A stretch of 64,000 nucleotides of DNA from Rhodosorus marinus (GCA_029953675.1 JAMWBK010000001.1:1711001-1775000), one strand, 5' to 3'. Positions 48,706-61,829 are shown, counted from the stretch's first letter. A program made the numbers and translations. The notes: a model not told the origin generated them from the sequence alone.

Positions 48706-51700
48706 CTCACCTCCAAGCCCCTAAACACTCAAAGGGGGGTGACCCACTCATCGAAACCTTTCCGGAACCCAGCCAACCTCCAACCAAAAGCAAACACACA
48801 GACCGCAGCTCTCGGCTCTCCTGAAGACTCAACCTCCAGTCCTCACTCCGAAGACCCCACGCAACCACCCAAACAAGACAATCCTTCAACCCCTTCCCCA
48901 GCGACAAGACTTCACCAACATTCTCCTCCTGGTCCTCTCCCAAAACCTCTACAGAAAAGCAGCAACCAACACTTCCAACAGCAGCTTCAAGAAGCAGTCG
49001 TCCCTTCCCCTACCTTAATAAACGGTTATGAACCTGCACGTCCGCGAAGGTCTATTTTATGTCCTCTCCTCACCCACAGGTGACTCACCTAACCCCGACA
49101 TGCTACGTTCATCTACTACCCCCAACCAGTCCAACCCTTCTTCTTCCCTGCCCAACATATTTGTACACCTCTATACCCCCCTTCTCCATTTTTCTCCAAA
49201 CGATTTGAAATTGTTTAGTTTAATTTTTTGAGAATAGAAAGTTCAGCGATCCCCCCCCTCCTCCTCTTTCCTAACTCGGTCGTCATCTGGGGAGTCCGCA
49301 CCCTAAAAAAGAAATATAAAACCAAACTATACCCTTCCCTGAGGGGAATAAATGAAAGAAAAAATCTCGTGCTTTGGAAGATGAATACAATAATACAGAA
49401 GAATTTTCCGAAGGGGATTCTCTTGTTGTCGGAGAAGGGTCGTAGACTAATTTTGAGATGCGAGTCATTCTTTAGGGAGTAAGTGGAGTTTAGGACTCTC
49501 TGCAATTCTTAAACGAGTAATTTGCTCGACGACCTTCAAAAGCTAAGACGGAAATGTATTTAATCTAGGGTGCAATGGGTTATGGACAGGCTAACTTGAA
49601 GGCACAAGCTTGGTATCCCGTTAAGAGTTATGGGCGGGCTGGTCCAATTATAGTGGATTGCGCATCTGCACAATCTTTGCTCGCATCGTTGAAGTGCTGA
49701 GTTTTCGTTTGCGCTGGCTCATCTTCTTAAGGCGGTTAGCAATGCGTCGTCCGAGTCAGTAATCTTTAGGTTCCACGTTTCGTCTGACAGGTAAATGTAA
49801 GTACAACCCTTAAGCTTCTACTTTCCAGTCTCATCGGCATGGTTACGTACACGTAACTATGGTGTCTACAGCTCCTTGCACCGTCTTGCATACATCACTC
49901 CTTGAAACAGTGAGAAGTTTGTTGAGCTCAGTTGATTTTTCGTCGCTGGAGTAAGAAGAGTCTCCCTCACCACGAAGTGACGCGACAGTCGCCATCCGAT
50001 TAACTGACGACGCCGCGCGTGAAACCGAGACCCTGCTTAACAGCTCTGCGAGGATCTCCGGCCTTGCTGAATCGACAGGATTTCGAATCTTGGGGACTTT
50101 TCCCCCTTAAATATGGCTTCAGAAACGAAATCTACAAATTTCACCGGTGGAATTCGTGGCGCTCATGGAGCGGGTTCGGCGGTCAGAGTTGAATTGCCCA
50201 GAAACCCAATTTGATACGGTTCCGCGCATTCCGGTATATACCCATCAAGCCGGTCACAACGCCTGCATCCTCCTGAGCAGATTATCCAAGATATCCGTTG
50301 TTATGGCTTCAGTCGCCCTGATCCTCTCTGGACTCTTTTAACCAAAAACGGTGATATGTCTTTCAGAGTACGTTTTGTAGCCCAACGCACTAGTTTTGGG
50401 ACTAAAAAATGATCTGTCAGGGACTTTTCTTGGAAGACGAGTTTGAAACCAAAACGTTTGAAACGTGCAATGTCCGAGTTTGGAGACAGGCTATCCCACA
50501 TTCCATGGTATTGGCTTTTTCATAGAAAGACATAAGCGCGAACAACATTCCTGTGAAAATGAGATACGGAGATTTACCAAGGAGAAAGGATCCGCACACT
50601 CCGCATAAGTGCATGCGAGTGCATCAGCCGGAATCCCGCCCGTCTTCGGACTTCGGGTCAGTTGACTATTGTCTATGAACTTTCGTGGATCGATTCTACA
50701 CAAGTCCAAATGAGACCTTCCCTCTGAAACAATCAGTCACTGTAGAAAAAGAAGACTGAGCAGGGTCCAGTTCCATGAGGTGCAAGACAGAGCATACAGT
50801 CCTAGTTTACGCCAGCGACGACCCAAACACGTGTTAATTATCGGGGCTCACCGCTCAATAACGACCCCAAAACCCGTTTCTTCTCTCCCCCCCCCCGCCT
50901 CTTCTTAGGTTCTGAATCCCGCAATCAGGAGAGTGTCTTCCGCAGAGTTTCTGACGGACATAGTCCATAACTCCGCGCGTACTAAAACAAAAAAATCATA
51001 AAAACGTTTTTTAGGGAATCATTTATCTGTACTAACGTAGAACAGTAAAAACAGTTGCAAAACATTTGGAATTCATTTCTTGGAACCCCAAGCGTCAGGA
51101 TTATTTTAGGATTTCGATGTGCTGGGGTGGGTGGACTTTGAGCTTTTGATGATTGTGATCGCCGACAAGGTTTGGTCCGTCGAGATGAACTGATCCAGAA
51201 CGGTTCTGAGGGAGCGGCTTACTTTTCGTCGGGCCGTTGAAGCCGTGCTATGCACCCTTGGTTCACGGTATCCTGGGAACAGGATTCTATTGGGAATATA
51301 GTGCATTGAAACGGACCAGGTTGTCCAACAGAGCTCCTGATGTTTCGGCGAAAGAGCGGCACTCAGCGGTCATAAAAAGAAGCTTGTCCCATCTCTAATC
51401 TCGAGCTGGAAGTGAATGACGCCAGCAACTGGTGCCTGACAATATAGAACTGTCCCAAGCACGCGGTTGATGAGCATTCAGCCTTCGATTACGGTGCTCA
51501 AAGGTTGTCCCATCCCGCGCGGAGGTGCTCACAGAATTTCAGCACAGCCTTCGCACAAGCTGTGTACCCAGTGCGACCAAATTTAGTCGCTGTATCCCGA
51601 AAAACCAAAGAGCTATGCGGATGGTCATAGGACTCTCATCAGCTACCGTTCATTCCCAGCACGGGACATAGTGTTAACCGGGACAAACGTTAACCGGGAC

Positions 51701-52211
51701 GCTACACGACTTTGGCGGTCAGCCAAAGTTCGTCGCAAAAGCCGCAGTCTTTAGTTTAGGAGCTAAGGCTACAAAGCCCGTCCCTTCTATCCCAGCAAAT
51801 GAAGCAGGCGATATCGCGGTGACTAGGGTCCGACAATTTTGTCGACGTCTTCAGGCTTCTCCAATGGACAGCTGAAGGTTTTTTATTGCATGACGGTAGG
51901 TGTGCGTTGGGTGGGTTTGGGGAGGTGCCTGTAATCCAGGAAGGCCTTACCTCGGGGGGCAAAGCTAGGAAGATTCTTCTGCGTTGACTTCAGCCTGCCA
52001 GTGAAAGAGGCGGCGAAGGATGAGCTTCGAGGATGCATAACGAGTTGTACATTTCTGTGGAGAGGGCATGATTACTTTCGGACGACTTTGACTTATCCGG
52101 TCAGTGACGGGCAGGACGAGTTATCTTTAGTCTTTGTGACGGTCATCGGAGAAGGGAAAAGCTTGTGGCTTGCATACATTACTTCTTTGAAAAATCCTGG
52201 AATTCTAAGCA
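48706..52211. other. Long divergent intergenic region
   Basis: 3.5 kb with no recognised gene. The first 500 bp is C-rich, A-rich and G-poor on the plus strand (the BRUTUS leader side). GTTAACCGGGAC occurs twice close together near 51675-51703. Several short frames on the minus strand near 50300-50700 have no recognisable domain. Confidence 0.45.
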
Positions 52212-54232
52212 ATGCAGCCGAGGGAGTTCTTAACTACTCAGGAAGAAGTTGACCTGAAGGTTGATGGAGAGAAAATATGTAGCCAGATCTATAGGTCCGA
52301 GTATAGGGATCACATGGAGGGAACACCGCTAGGTGACTTCTTGGCGGACTTTGTGGAGCTGCAGAACGACCCGACAGCGGCCTATCGCGCTTTTCATGTG
52401 TTGGCATGCCTTGGCTCAGTTCATGGGCGTTTCCGTCAGCGGTTCTTGCAGACCGTTTCAGGGGCAGACCTTGTGATGATGGTTGTGAAGCATGTTGAGG
52501 ACAAGCTCGTTCAGAGAAAGGCGATGTACTTCATTTCTGTCCTGGCCATGGAAGAGGATAATCGAATATTACTCATTGAAGCCAATATTGTCCAAGCGCT
52601 AGGTGAAGTAGTGACGAAACTGTATGATTCTGATGACGTCCTCCAACGAGCAGGCATAGCCTTCTCGAACCTCAGCATCGTCCCTTTCGAGAAGAAGGTT
52701 GCGATTGGTCAGGAGGGAGGAATTCGGATCATCAAGGAGGTGATTTCCAGGCCGGACATTAACGTCGCAACACTTATGGCATGTCTAGTGACTCTAAGAA
52801 ACGTCACCGTCGCATGCCATGAGAACATGCTGATTTGCAGGGACGAGAATATGCCTGAAATAGTCTTCAATATCATGATAAGCCGTAAGCACAATCTTGG
52901 TGTGCAGGGACAGGCTGTGGTTGTCATGACCTACTTAACAAAGCAAGACGATGAGCTTCGGGAAAGAATCGGAAAGTCACCGGAGAAATTGGAGGCGTTT
53001 GTGAACCTGATAAAAGCTTCGGGTAGGTCCCAAAGTGTCGCGGAGCATACGCTGGAACTGCTGAAGGTTCTTCTTGACAAGAACGATAGTGCGACTGAAA
53101 TTGTACGCAAGAACAACCTTATTGAGATTATTCAGGAAAGATTTGACGGTAAGTCTTATAGCAAGTATCAGTGCATCTTACCTTCGTCTTATCATGGATG
53201 ATGATGATCCTCGTGAGGCTTCCCGAGGAGTGGTTTGACACTTACAAGCATCTCTATTTCTTTTCCGCTTTTTCTACTTTAGCCTTCAGCTCATCCGCAA
53301 AGTTCGTCGAGAATGCCTGCGCCGTGTTGCGCGCGCTCGGGTTTCTAAATGAGCCTCGGGACATGATGCGAGAGCTGGGAATTTTTGAGAGACTGATTTC
53401 GAGCCTAAGGCACTACGACTCAAACGTGAATGTTGTAGAGCAATGTCTGTGTGCAATATCGAACGCATGCGTGGACAATCCTAAGAATCAGGAGAGCCTT
53501 GGGATGCGGGGTGCAGTAGAGGCCACAATTCATGTGATGGAAATGCACAGAGAGAATCCATTGCTGCAGGATTACGGATGCAGAGCGCTCAGAAATCTCG
53601 CCGACAATTGCGAGTTCAACGTGCGGATTGAGGGAGAGAACGGTGGAATCAATGCGGCCACGTTTGCGATATTGGGTTTCCCCAGGAACGCTGTACTCAC
53701 GGAACAGGCTTGTGCTGTACTGAGCAACATGGCCCAATCCGAGCAAAATGCGATACGAATGTTACAGCAGGATGTGCAGGACATAGTGACCCAGGCATTG
53801 CAGGTGAGATAATCCACTTTTCTATTCGCGCAATGAAATTGGTATCAGCCGTTGCCGGTGGAGGCTCTACCTCACCAAATGTTGCATGCCGCAAATAATA
53901 GACTAACCAAAAAAAAAATCCTCATCATCTTCTGTGTTTTTCAGTCAATTGACAGCGAGGATGCGCAGAAACAGGCAACCAGGGTTCTGTTGGCGTTGAA
54001 AACGCACGTGGATAGAGCGGAGTTGGCCTCTCAGGGACGGGATTCTGCTGCAGGGAAGAACATGGGACACGTTCCGTCTGGTATATATCGGTTCCGATCT
54101 GGGCAGGCGGTTGTTAGCCGTAGGACTGTGAACCGACGGATGGGTAGGATGAGATTGAAAAGTATGCAGCGCCAGGAGGTGAAGTCGAATGACACTGTCG
54201 ACCCGGGGGGAGCGGGGCAGAGCCTCACCTGA
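52212..54232 (+). CDS. Armadillo-repeat protein (ARMC6-like?)
   Basis: Three exons (52212-53148, 53283-53803, 53945-54232) give 581 aa. Almost the whole protein is ARM/HEAT-type helices of about 42 residues: RKAMYFISVLAMEEDNRILLIE, ALGEVVTKLYDSDDVLQRAG, CLVTLRNVTVACHENM, CLCAISNACVDNPKNQE, GCRALRNLADNCEFN and ACAVLSNMAQSEQNAI. The last two show the classic N-A or N-L core of armadillo repeats. The C-terminal 70 residues are basic and probably disordered (SRRTVNRRMGRMRLKSMQ). It is likely a scaffold for protein contacts; length and C-terminal repeats resemble ARMC6, but that is a guess. The start is the first ATG in frame, after non-coding sequence. Confidence 0.85.
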
Positions 54233-55246
54233 TCCGGAGCTTGGGCACTAATCTCGTCCGCCGAATAGTGGGCTGACACTCTTCCCGGAATCCTGGACGA
54301 AGGTGAACCATGCTACCAGAGCAGGACACCGTCGCGTGCATAGAAACACGGATGGATGAGAAAGCTGAAGAGCGAAAGACCTGAAGCGCACCCAAGAGCG
54401 ACTTTCTTCGGTGTTCGGCGCGTGGGGATGCCCAAGGCTGTCCGTGTATATACGCGTGTGCTTCGTCAGCAAGCCCCGGCCGCTCACTGTCCTTGAATCC
54501 TAATTGTGCATATAAAATATCTAAGCACTAACTCCGCCCTGTGACGGTTGCTCCACACTCGACTGACAGGGCAGATTGGCCAAACGACTCAGTGGTCGAT
54601 ACCAAAGCACACCGTAGAATCGAGGATTTACTTGAATCATACAGTGCAGCCCTAGTTCGCAGTTCGCACATGTGCGAACGAACGCCCTCAGCTTGCGTTC
54701 GAAGACCCTGGACGGGCCAGGAACGCGAATCACCCGAGCTTTTAGGCATATCTACAAACCCAACTCCTCCCCAAATTTGAGTTGTACGGACAATCTATAA
54801 CAGTTCAGAGACGGTCGACATTGGCGATAAGCGTTTCTCAATACGCAAGGCAATACAGCCACCGCGAGTTTCCGAAACCGACCTCGCAAGTTGTAAACCC
54901 TGCTCACCAGATGAATTCGAGGGCTGTTACAATCAAGGCGGAGTTAAAAATCCCAGTCGGCGTCCTCCCTGAAAATTTTCATCGCCACCCACTGAGTAGG
55001 CTCTTCGTGGTTGTTCATCGCCAAGCTTCAAGCACAGGACTTGGGTGAAGCGTGGACTGAGGATTGATGATCTCGGTTCTTTTTGTATTGGGATGGAGGG
55101 AGCTGATGGTATGTTAAGATTGAGATCTAGTAATGCTGGTTTGTTAAGGCTTTGTGAAGGTGGCGACCCGATCTCGGGGTTTGCTTTGGTTTGTCGGTCG
55201 CGTTCACTTTATTTTTTGGCTGGTTCTTTGTATTTTGTGAATCACG
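54233..55246. other. Intergenic region upstream of uL6m
   Basis: No gene recognised. The last 200 bp before the uL6 start is G/T-rich with few C, like the other leaders here. Confidence 0.4.
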
Positions 55247-56133
55247 ATGGCGCCTAGCTCAGCGCCGAGGACCACGTTGAAAAGGGTGCTGCAGATGTAT
55301 ACGAGGAAAATTTGGCGAGCACCTGAGTACCTTAATGGGATTAAGCCTCAGCGAAAGTGGAGGGTGCCACCGGTAGTCGATTACGGGGGGAAGAAGGACT
55401 CGGAGAAGATTGGGACCAGCGTGTTTTTCTATCCAGCATCCAATGTGTCGAAGAGACGATGTGTGGTGAAAGGGAGATTGGGTACCATCGAGCAGCATTT
55501 ACCATGGACTGCACTTGACATTGTCAGGACTCCAGGCTCGACGGAGTAAGTTCCAATGAACCACGCCTCCGATCCACAGATTCTGTTTGCGAATCTAGGT
55601 GTATTGATATACGCTTCTCTGTTCAACAGAAATACAGAGTTTCGGTATTTTGCGGATAACGGCACGGCCAGTCTCGTCAAGAACGCATTCATCGGCGTTC
55701 AAGACGGCTGTTCTGTGGTCCTCGAACTTGTTGGAGTTGGATACAGGGCTGAAGAAATAGATGATATGATACATCTTCGCATAGGCTTCAATAGACCTAT
55801 CGAACTCCCAAAAGAGAAGGACGGGATACTGTACACGGTTTTACAGCCAACGCGTCTTCAGGTCGCAGGAGTTGATAAGGCCAAAGTACATTTGGTAAGC
55901 AGATTACAACAAAGCCGAACAGACGCGTACTGAACACGCACGCACCTCTCTCGGAAATCGAGAAGATCCCGAAGGACTGTCGTCTGTTCTAATCCTGAAA
56001 CTCCTTTTTTCACCGATGGCATCAGGCTGCAGCCACGGTTCGAGGTTATCGCAAACCAGATCCATACAAAGGCAAGGGTATAAGGTACCTGGGCGAGGAA
56101 CTTAGGCTGATTCCTGGCAAGAAGAATCAGTAA
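55247..56133 (+). CDS. Ribosomal protein uL6, probably mitochondrial
   Basis: Three exons (55247-55545, 55630-55894, 56026-56133) give 223 aa. Bacterial-type uL6 landmarks: [48 protein letters not shown], then across the intron [25 protein letters not shown] and a LIPGKK ending. uL6 sits at the base of the L7/L12 stalk of the large subunit. Red algal plastid genomes normally keep rpl6, so a nuclear copy is more likely mitochondrial (inference). The N-terminus [21 protein letters not shown] is basic and acid-free, consistent with a mitochondrial presequence. The N-terminal half of the uL6 fold is divergent. Confidence 0.92.
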
Positions 56134-57828
56134 ACCGTCGATGAGAGTTTGCAATTGGTTTGAGTGTATTGCTCTCAAAGTGGAACGCACTCCGAAGGGG
56201 AGACTCTTCATGGATTAGTCGGAAGAAACATCCACACAGGGGCCCTAGTTGTGCGGTGCGTGGATATTGCCGAATCGATCGTGCACATCTAATCTAGAGC
56301 AATTTGTGACTCGGCCGGGTGTTACCGATGAATTTCGCGGCGGTTCGGTCCGCTAGGATCCAGGCCCTCATGTTCGTCGTACGCGTAGTCTTTTTTAGAA
56401 CTAGACGTGCTTACCACGCTTCGGAGATTATCTGCCAGGTCCAGTCATGCGCCAACTTCTGCTTGGATCCTTTCCGAGGAAACGAGTTCTTCTAACTTTT
56501 TGGGGGGGGCTGCATTTAAGATCCCGGATAGACACGCACGTGTTCGCGCGTCTCAAGCAGAGTGCTTGAATTCGAAGTTGCGCCCGTTGAAGTAATCGAC
56601 CCGCTCTGGCCGAGGGTGTATAAAGCCATCAACGCTTCCTACGATGACAGAACAAAGTTATTAACCTGGCGGAGGTTTGCTGTCCGGTAGGATGAATCGT
56701 TTCCAGTCTCGATTGTCTCGGTTTCAAGTCTAGCGTTCAGCCATTGAGCATCAGCAGACACCTCCCGCCCACCTGCGAAGCTATTCTCTGACAAGCACGA
56801 ACGTACCGCTTAGCCTCCTCATCCGGATAAGGCCAACTACAATCCCTCTCCATCACTCTACCAAAGAACAACGTTGAAGCACGTCCACAAAGCAAATTCA
56901 GCGCCGACTTATACTAGTATTGTCTGGCAGTTACCGTTTCCGAGAGGGTTGACAACACTCTGTTGCGATTTACCATCGAGCTGAAGGGCGGTCCACAAAC
57001 CATATCCAGCAAGCTCCAGCAGTCATCAAACCACTCTCGATGATGCTGCACAGAGCTCACCCCACCGCGACAACCGCCGGCCAGCCCGGTTTGTCGGAAA
57101 CCAAGACATCAGGCGAGGAGTCCTAGGAGATTGAAAAGAGCGTCTCACACACGAGAGTGTGTGGCACACTATTGCCTCTAAGCAAACAAGGGCAACTAAA
57201 ATGGCTACTGGCCCTCTTATCATACGAAGTGCAACCCAGGAGTTGCCCTACAAACAGGGCGTGCGTGGTTTTAACTCTGCAGCTCGACTCATACCAAATG
57301 AAACGAACTGGATATGTAATTCGTACACTTACTAAGACACCGAAAGCAGTTTTGTCGAAAAGTTTTCACTTCTTTTACCGGAGCTTGTACGAATTCTGTT
57401 CTAAAGAGATTTGAGTCGTCGTAAGTTTCTCTTCTCAGGCAGCAAAGGATGGGGGGGGTGGTGGGGTGGGGGGGGTGGGGTCGTAGCTTTGCGTCCAGTG
57501 GAAGGCGGGCGGAGGTTTCATAGAGAACGATGGTCGCTGAGTAAGGACGGAGGGAGGTTGACTGTGTTTTGGTCAGATTTGATTTATGCCACAAGCTATG
57601 GAATGCGGATAGAAATGGAGAATTGAGGATTGAGGATTGGAGAGGAAGGCATTTTCTCGGGCGTGGGAAGTTTGCGGTGGGGGCGAAGGAAGGTTTGGTG
57701 AGGTTTAGGTAGTTTGAGAGCTTTGTTTCTCTTTTCGGTGGGCCTTTTTTAGGTGTTTTCTGGTTCGCGGTTGCGTTTTTGGGAAGTGGGTAGGGGGGTC
57801 GTTGGTGGAAGGGGCAGGATCTTAAAAG
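56134..57828. other. Intergenic region
   Basis: No gene recognised. From 57440 to 57828 the plus strand is strongly G-rich with runs of six to eight G, immediately before the PH-kinase start. The long minus-strand frame over it (57846-57289) reflects this skew, not a gene. Confidence 0.45.
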
Positions 57829-59624
57829 ATGTCGCATTTTGAGCACACATGGCCGTCAATTCACCTTCTTTCGTGGATGGATATTGAAAGTAGAGGGTCG
57901 AAGAAAAGCATCAAGCGGAGGCTGGTTGAACTGAGAGGAAAGCACTTTACGATACGAGATGATGAAGTGGGTTGAGCTGGACTAGAGCCTTCAAGAGAGC
58001 TACTTGGTAGAGTCGTTTGCTGAAGTCATGTCCTTTCCTTCCTTCGTAGCGTTCCGTACCAAGGCAGGAGGTCTATTTGAACGAAGGGGGTGTCGCCAAA
58101 GGAGAGAGGGAGCTGGAAATTGTTTTAACTGTAAAATCCAAAAATGTGTCCATGTTTCCAGCTGACGAAGTAGTCCGAGAAAGGTGGATAGAGGGTTTGT
58201 TCTTCGCGTTCGCGGTAAGCGATTACCTCCTATCGGATTTTCGAAGCATACGGGATAATCCCGTCTGAACTGGAAAACGCAACGTTCGTCTCTTGAAGAA
58301 ACTTGAGCACTTCTACGAAATAGGACCGGAGATTGGTCGTGGAGCATTCAGTAAAGTCTTCAGAGCAAGACACAAGAAGACAAACAGATTATGTGCAGTC
58401 AAGGTCGTAGACGGATCAGAAGGGGAGAACATGCAGCTAACGGCTCGAGAAACGAACATTCTTTTAACTTGTGTCCATAGAAACATAATTCAGACGTATG
58501 ATAAGTGACTTAAGCTATAAGGAGGGGCGTCTTTTCAGCTCCAGACGATGCTGACATTGTCCCACATAATTTCCAACGATTCCCATGATAGGTACGATAT
58601 TTTTGATGGAAAGAGAAAGGTGTCGTTCGTCATGGAGTATTTGAGCGGTGGAGAACTGTACGACATTATTGCAGAGTCCAAGTACTTTTCAGAAGAGGTA
58701 TGGAGATCACTTGACCAGTCCATAGTTCTTGTTGGGGTTTCGGGGGAGGATAGTTTTTGACGGTCAGAGTGGATTTCTAGAGTCAGGCAAAGTCCTGAGG
58801 AGTACTTGGAGGCACAAGGAACGGTTGGCAAAATATTTGCACCCCTAAAACCCCCTCTTTCTTCGTTTGAATTCTCAACAGAACGCGCGGGATGCGGTTG
58901 GGGATATACTGGGCGGGGTCGCATATTTGCATTCGCAAGGTATCGCTCATCGAGATCTTAAACCCGAAAACTTGTTATGTGTCAACAAGGACTTTCCACT
59001 TCACGTAAAAGTGACCGATTTCGGGTTATCCAACTTCCTCGAGAGCGAGAAGGAAGGACCTATGCTACGCACCGTTTGTGGGAGCATGAATTACATAGCC
59101 CCGGAAATGCTTTGCGCCGATGGCTATGGTCCCGAGGTTAGTGCACTGACCGTTCCACCCGCAAACCCCCGAAGCTCTCATCTGAAGAGATTGCATGCAC
59201 CGATTTTCAGGTCGACCTCTGGGCCTGCGGAGTTATTCTTCATGTTATGCTGAGCGGCAAGTTGCCGTTTACCTTTGCGAACGATACGTACCAGTTTCTC
59301 ACTTCTCTCAAATCGGGTGTAGCGTTTGATGATGCAGTGTGGACGACAACCTCGTATGAAGGCCGAGACCTGGTCGCCGGCCTACTTGAAAAAAATCCGC
59401 GAAAACGACTGACGGCGAAGCAGGCTCTGCACCATTCATGGTTCCTGAAGACAACAGAGCTGTCGAAGAAGTCCTTGCGCGATTTGAACAAGATCAGACT
59501 ACTCAAAAGCGTTCGGGGTTCACCAACTGCGACGAGCACTGGTAGTCGAAAAGTGAACCTCCCCAAGAGATTGAACACTATGGCTATAGTTGAGTCCAAA
59601 CCCAAGGGCACGGATTTTGTATAG
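57829..59624 (+). CDS. PH-domain CAMK-type serine/threonine kinase
   Basis: Six exons (57829-57966, 58068-58214, 58299-58495, 58592-58697, 58882-59136, 59211-59624) give 418 aa. Residues 6-95 look like a PH domain: LLSWMDIESRGSKKSIKRRLVEL at the start and a final helix with the conserved tryptophan in VVRERWIEGLFFAF. The kinase domain runs about 101-355: loop IGRGAFSKVF, K130 in CAVKVV, VMEYLSGGELYDII, HRDLKPEN (D221), DFG 242-244, the activation segment VCGSMNYIAPEML, and WACGVILHVMLSGKLPF, all CAMK-like. An HSWF helix ends the domain, followed by a short basic tail without an obvious calmodulin site. An N-terminal PH domain on a CAMK-type kinase suggests membrane lipid recruitment. The exon 3 donor has an alternative 8 nt downstream. 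Confidence 0.87.
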
Positions 59625-60779
59625 AGGAAGGGCACCTGACTATTTAAACAGTTTCCAGCTAAGGAAATCAAAAGATGTGCATACCGCTGCTGGATAAGCC
59701 TCACATACATAGTGTGGGGGGGAAGACCCCACAAGATATCCATGCCATGGCTCAATCCGTTGTTGGAGATCAAAACATCCTTTGCATCGCTCCCCAATGA
59801 TCTCCGCTCTCCCTAAAACTTGCGGACGTACAGCTGTAGCTGTGCGAACAGCCAAGAGTCCACATCCTTGCACGCGTAGTAGGACCATCTCCACGTCCAA
59901 TTGCCACCTGGTTCAAAGAGCTCTTGCCCACAAATCACAAAGCACGAGGTTGAAAACAATTTTTGAACCCCATACCTAACCTCATCATGACCAACATACA
60001 CCATGAGCATTACCCTCTTTCCTCATCTAGCCGCAGGAACCCAACGCGCAAACGGACTTAAAACCCCGCCCCTCAAGCACAGGGAGAACGAGTAAACTCA
60101 CTGTTTTTGTTTGTCCATGGTGCTGATACGGTTAGTCGACTCATAACCCCAAGTAGCCGGCTGGATCGGAGAACGAGCTATTGGCAGGTCAATGTCTCAG
60201 AGTCGCTATGGCGTCGTAAAAGCGGTCAGTGGCCGACTTTCCTCTGAGACCATAACCTGCCCCAGATCCCTTCCTCCGATCTGGCCGACGACAGTACTCG
60301 TGCATCCCTAACCGTGATCCTTAGGGCAAACGAATAACACCACACATGAACTGTGCAGATTTCGATGGATCCTGTTTCAATCCGAAAGGCAGGCAAAACG
60401 ACCCACTTGCAGAGCCCCCATGGCCTGGTATAAGCTGTCAGTGGCCCACACTTGCATCGGTGACCATTCACTGTTCACCCAAGAGACTGGATCCTACCGC
60501 CCACAGCTCCCCCATCGCCTTCATTGTGGATACAAAAGTTCTTAGGGTTATCTCCCACCTACAAAGCAACGTCCGATTAGCGTCCGATAAACGTTTATCG
60601 GACTACCGCTATTGGAGGTACTAAAAGGCACATGGTGAGGACTCTCGTCCGATATACGCTTATAAGAGCTGAACAGAAAAGAAATTTTTATATTTCCCCT
60701 CCGTAAATGGTCCGATATTCCGTCCGATATTCTAAAGTCCGGTCCGAATGCGTACTCTTGTTGCACCAGTCAAACATGG
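59625..60779. other. Intergenic region with GTCCGATA motif cluster
   Basis: No gene recognised. From 60571 to 60750 it holds repeated GTCCGATA-like motifs and a perfect 22-bp palindrome, directly before the Ty3/gypsy remnant. Confidence 0.5.
60571..60750. repeat. Cluster of GTCCGAT(A/T) motifs with 22-bp palindrome
   Basis: GTCCGAT occurs at about 60571, 60582, 60649, 60710 and 60722, plus a GTCCGAA near 60743. Positions 60582-60603 form a perfect palindrome, GTCCGATAAAC followed by its complement. The inverse TATCGGAC reappears at about 62002 with CATCGGAC at 62014, beyond the retroelement. Confidence 0.75.
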
Positions 60780-61545
60780 ATGAGTACCCCTACACTTTTG
60801 CTGGCCTACAACAACTTTACTTCGGCCATCATACGGGATATTCACCGTATTTTCTGTTTACCGGAGGGCATCCGCGTTTGAACTTAAGACGTCTCAACCC
60901 CGACCCCAGCGATTAACAATCTTGCCGCCGCGGTGACTGCTTTCGTTCAAGGACAACAACGAATTATTGACGATGCACGCAAGTCTATGGCCTTTTCGCA
61001 GGAGTTATATGCTGAGCATGCGAATTCTCGTCGCATCGCCAAGGTGACAACATTGGCGACAAAGTCTGTTTGTCGACCCGGAAGCTCACCCTTGACGGCC
61101 ATACGCCCTTTAAACCTTGCTGGTTGGGCCCCTTCCAATAAGTGGGAAGCATTCTGATGTGGCCTATAGCTTACAGTTGCCTGATGAGATGAGGATACAT
61201 CCGACATTTCATGTCTCCTTATTGAAGAGCGCGCCGACTACTACAGCTCATCCTGTGATCCAGCGTATACCTCTCCGATCAAACCTAGACCCGAAGCGCA
61301 ACCTGTTCTATCGGTTTTGAACGTCCGTACTACCAACGGCATCCGCCAGTTTCTGTGCCGCCGCGAAAATGAAGCCTGGACTGATGCGATTTGGGTATCT
61401 GAACCCGACTACCCTACGGATACCGTGTCTCGAAGACGCCTCAAACACTATCCTCAAACAATACCTCAACTATCGAAAGATGCTCGACGCTCTTCCTCCA
61501 ACCCTCTTGAGTTTGCGCCCAAACTCTGCGGGAGGACGTGAGAAA
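60780..61545 (+). mobile_element. Decayed Ty3/gypsy retrotransposon, integrase C-terminal part
   Basis: Translated pieces in shifting frames match the end of Ty3/gypsy pol. The integrase core end appears as LYFGHHTGYSPYFLFTGGHPR near 60810-60880. The spacer-helix region (AAAVTAFVQGQQRIIDDARKS) is next, then GDKVCLSTRKL near 61060, then the SLQLPDEMRIHPTFHVSLLK segment at 61170-61230. A chromodomain-like stretch (NVRTTNGIRQFLCRRENEAW) at 61320-61400 suggests a chromovirus. At least three frameshifts and several stops separate the pieces. No reverse transcriptase, RNase H or gag was found upstream, so it is 5'-truncated and inactive. Confidence 0.85.
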
Positions 61546-61829
61546 TCCCCCCTGAGAGGTTGTGCCCTGTCCATTTTTAGTGTCAGGTACTTTCTACCTT
61601 TAGCGTTCGTGTTCCTATTTTTAGCCTCCAACAGTTACTTTAGGGGTTACTTTAGCGTCAGGTGGGTCGTAGTTTACAGTAACCAAGACTATATAAGACC
61701 TAACTCTGCTAGATCTTGGGACCGAGGTTCGAGTAAAGACAAGTTGGTTCGGAAGTTCCTAACACGTGAGAGGAACTCCCCGGACAGACTGCATTTTCAC
61801 TCCCTATTTTTAGACGAAGAGTTCTAACA
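61539..61829 (+). mobile_element. Probable 3' LTR of the Ty3/gypsy remnant
   Basis: A 291-bp segment begins TGAGAAAT after a short purine-rich tract (GCGGGAGGACG) and ends TTCTAACA. It contains TATATAAG near 61691 as a possible promoter. Position right after pol, the TG...CA ends and the TATA box fit an LTR, but no second copy is present in the window for comparison. Confidence 0.5.

Noticed and set aside
57289-57846. 185-aa minus-strand frame
   Set aside because: Proline-rich product of the C-rich strand opposite the G-rich PH-kinase leader; it overlaps that gene's start and has no domain.
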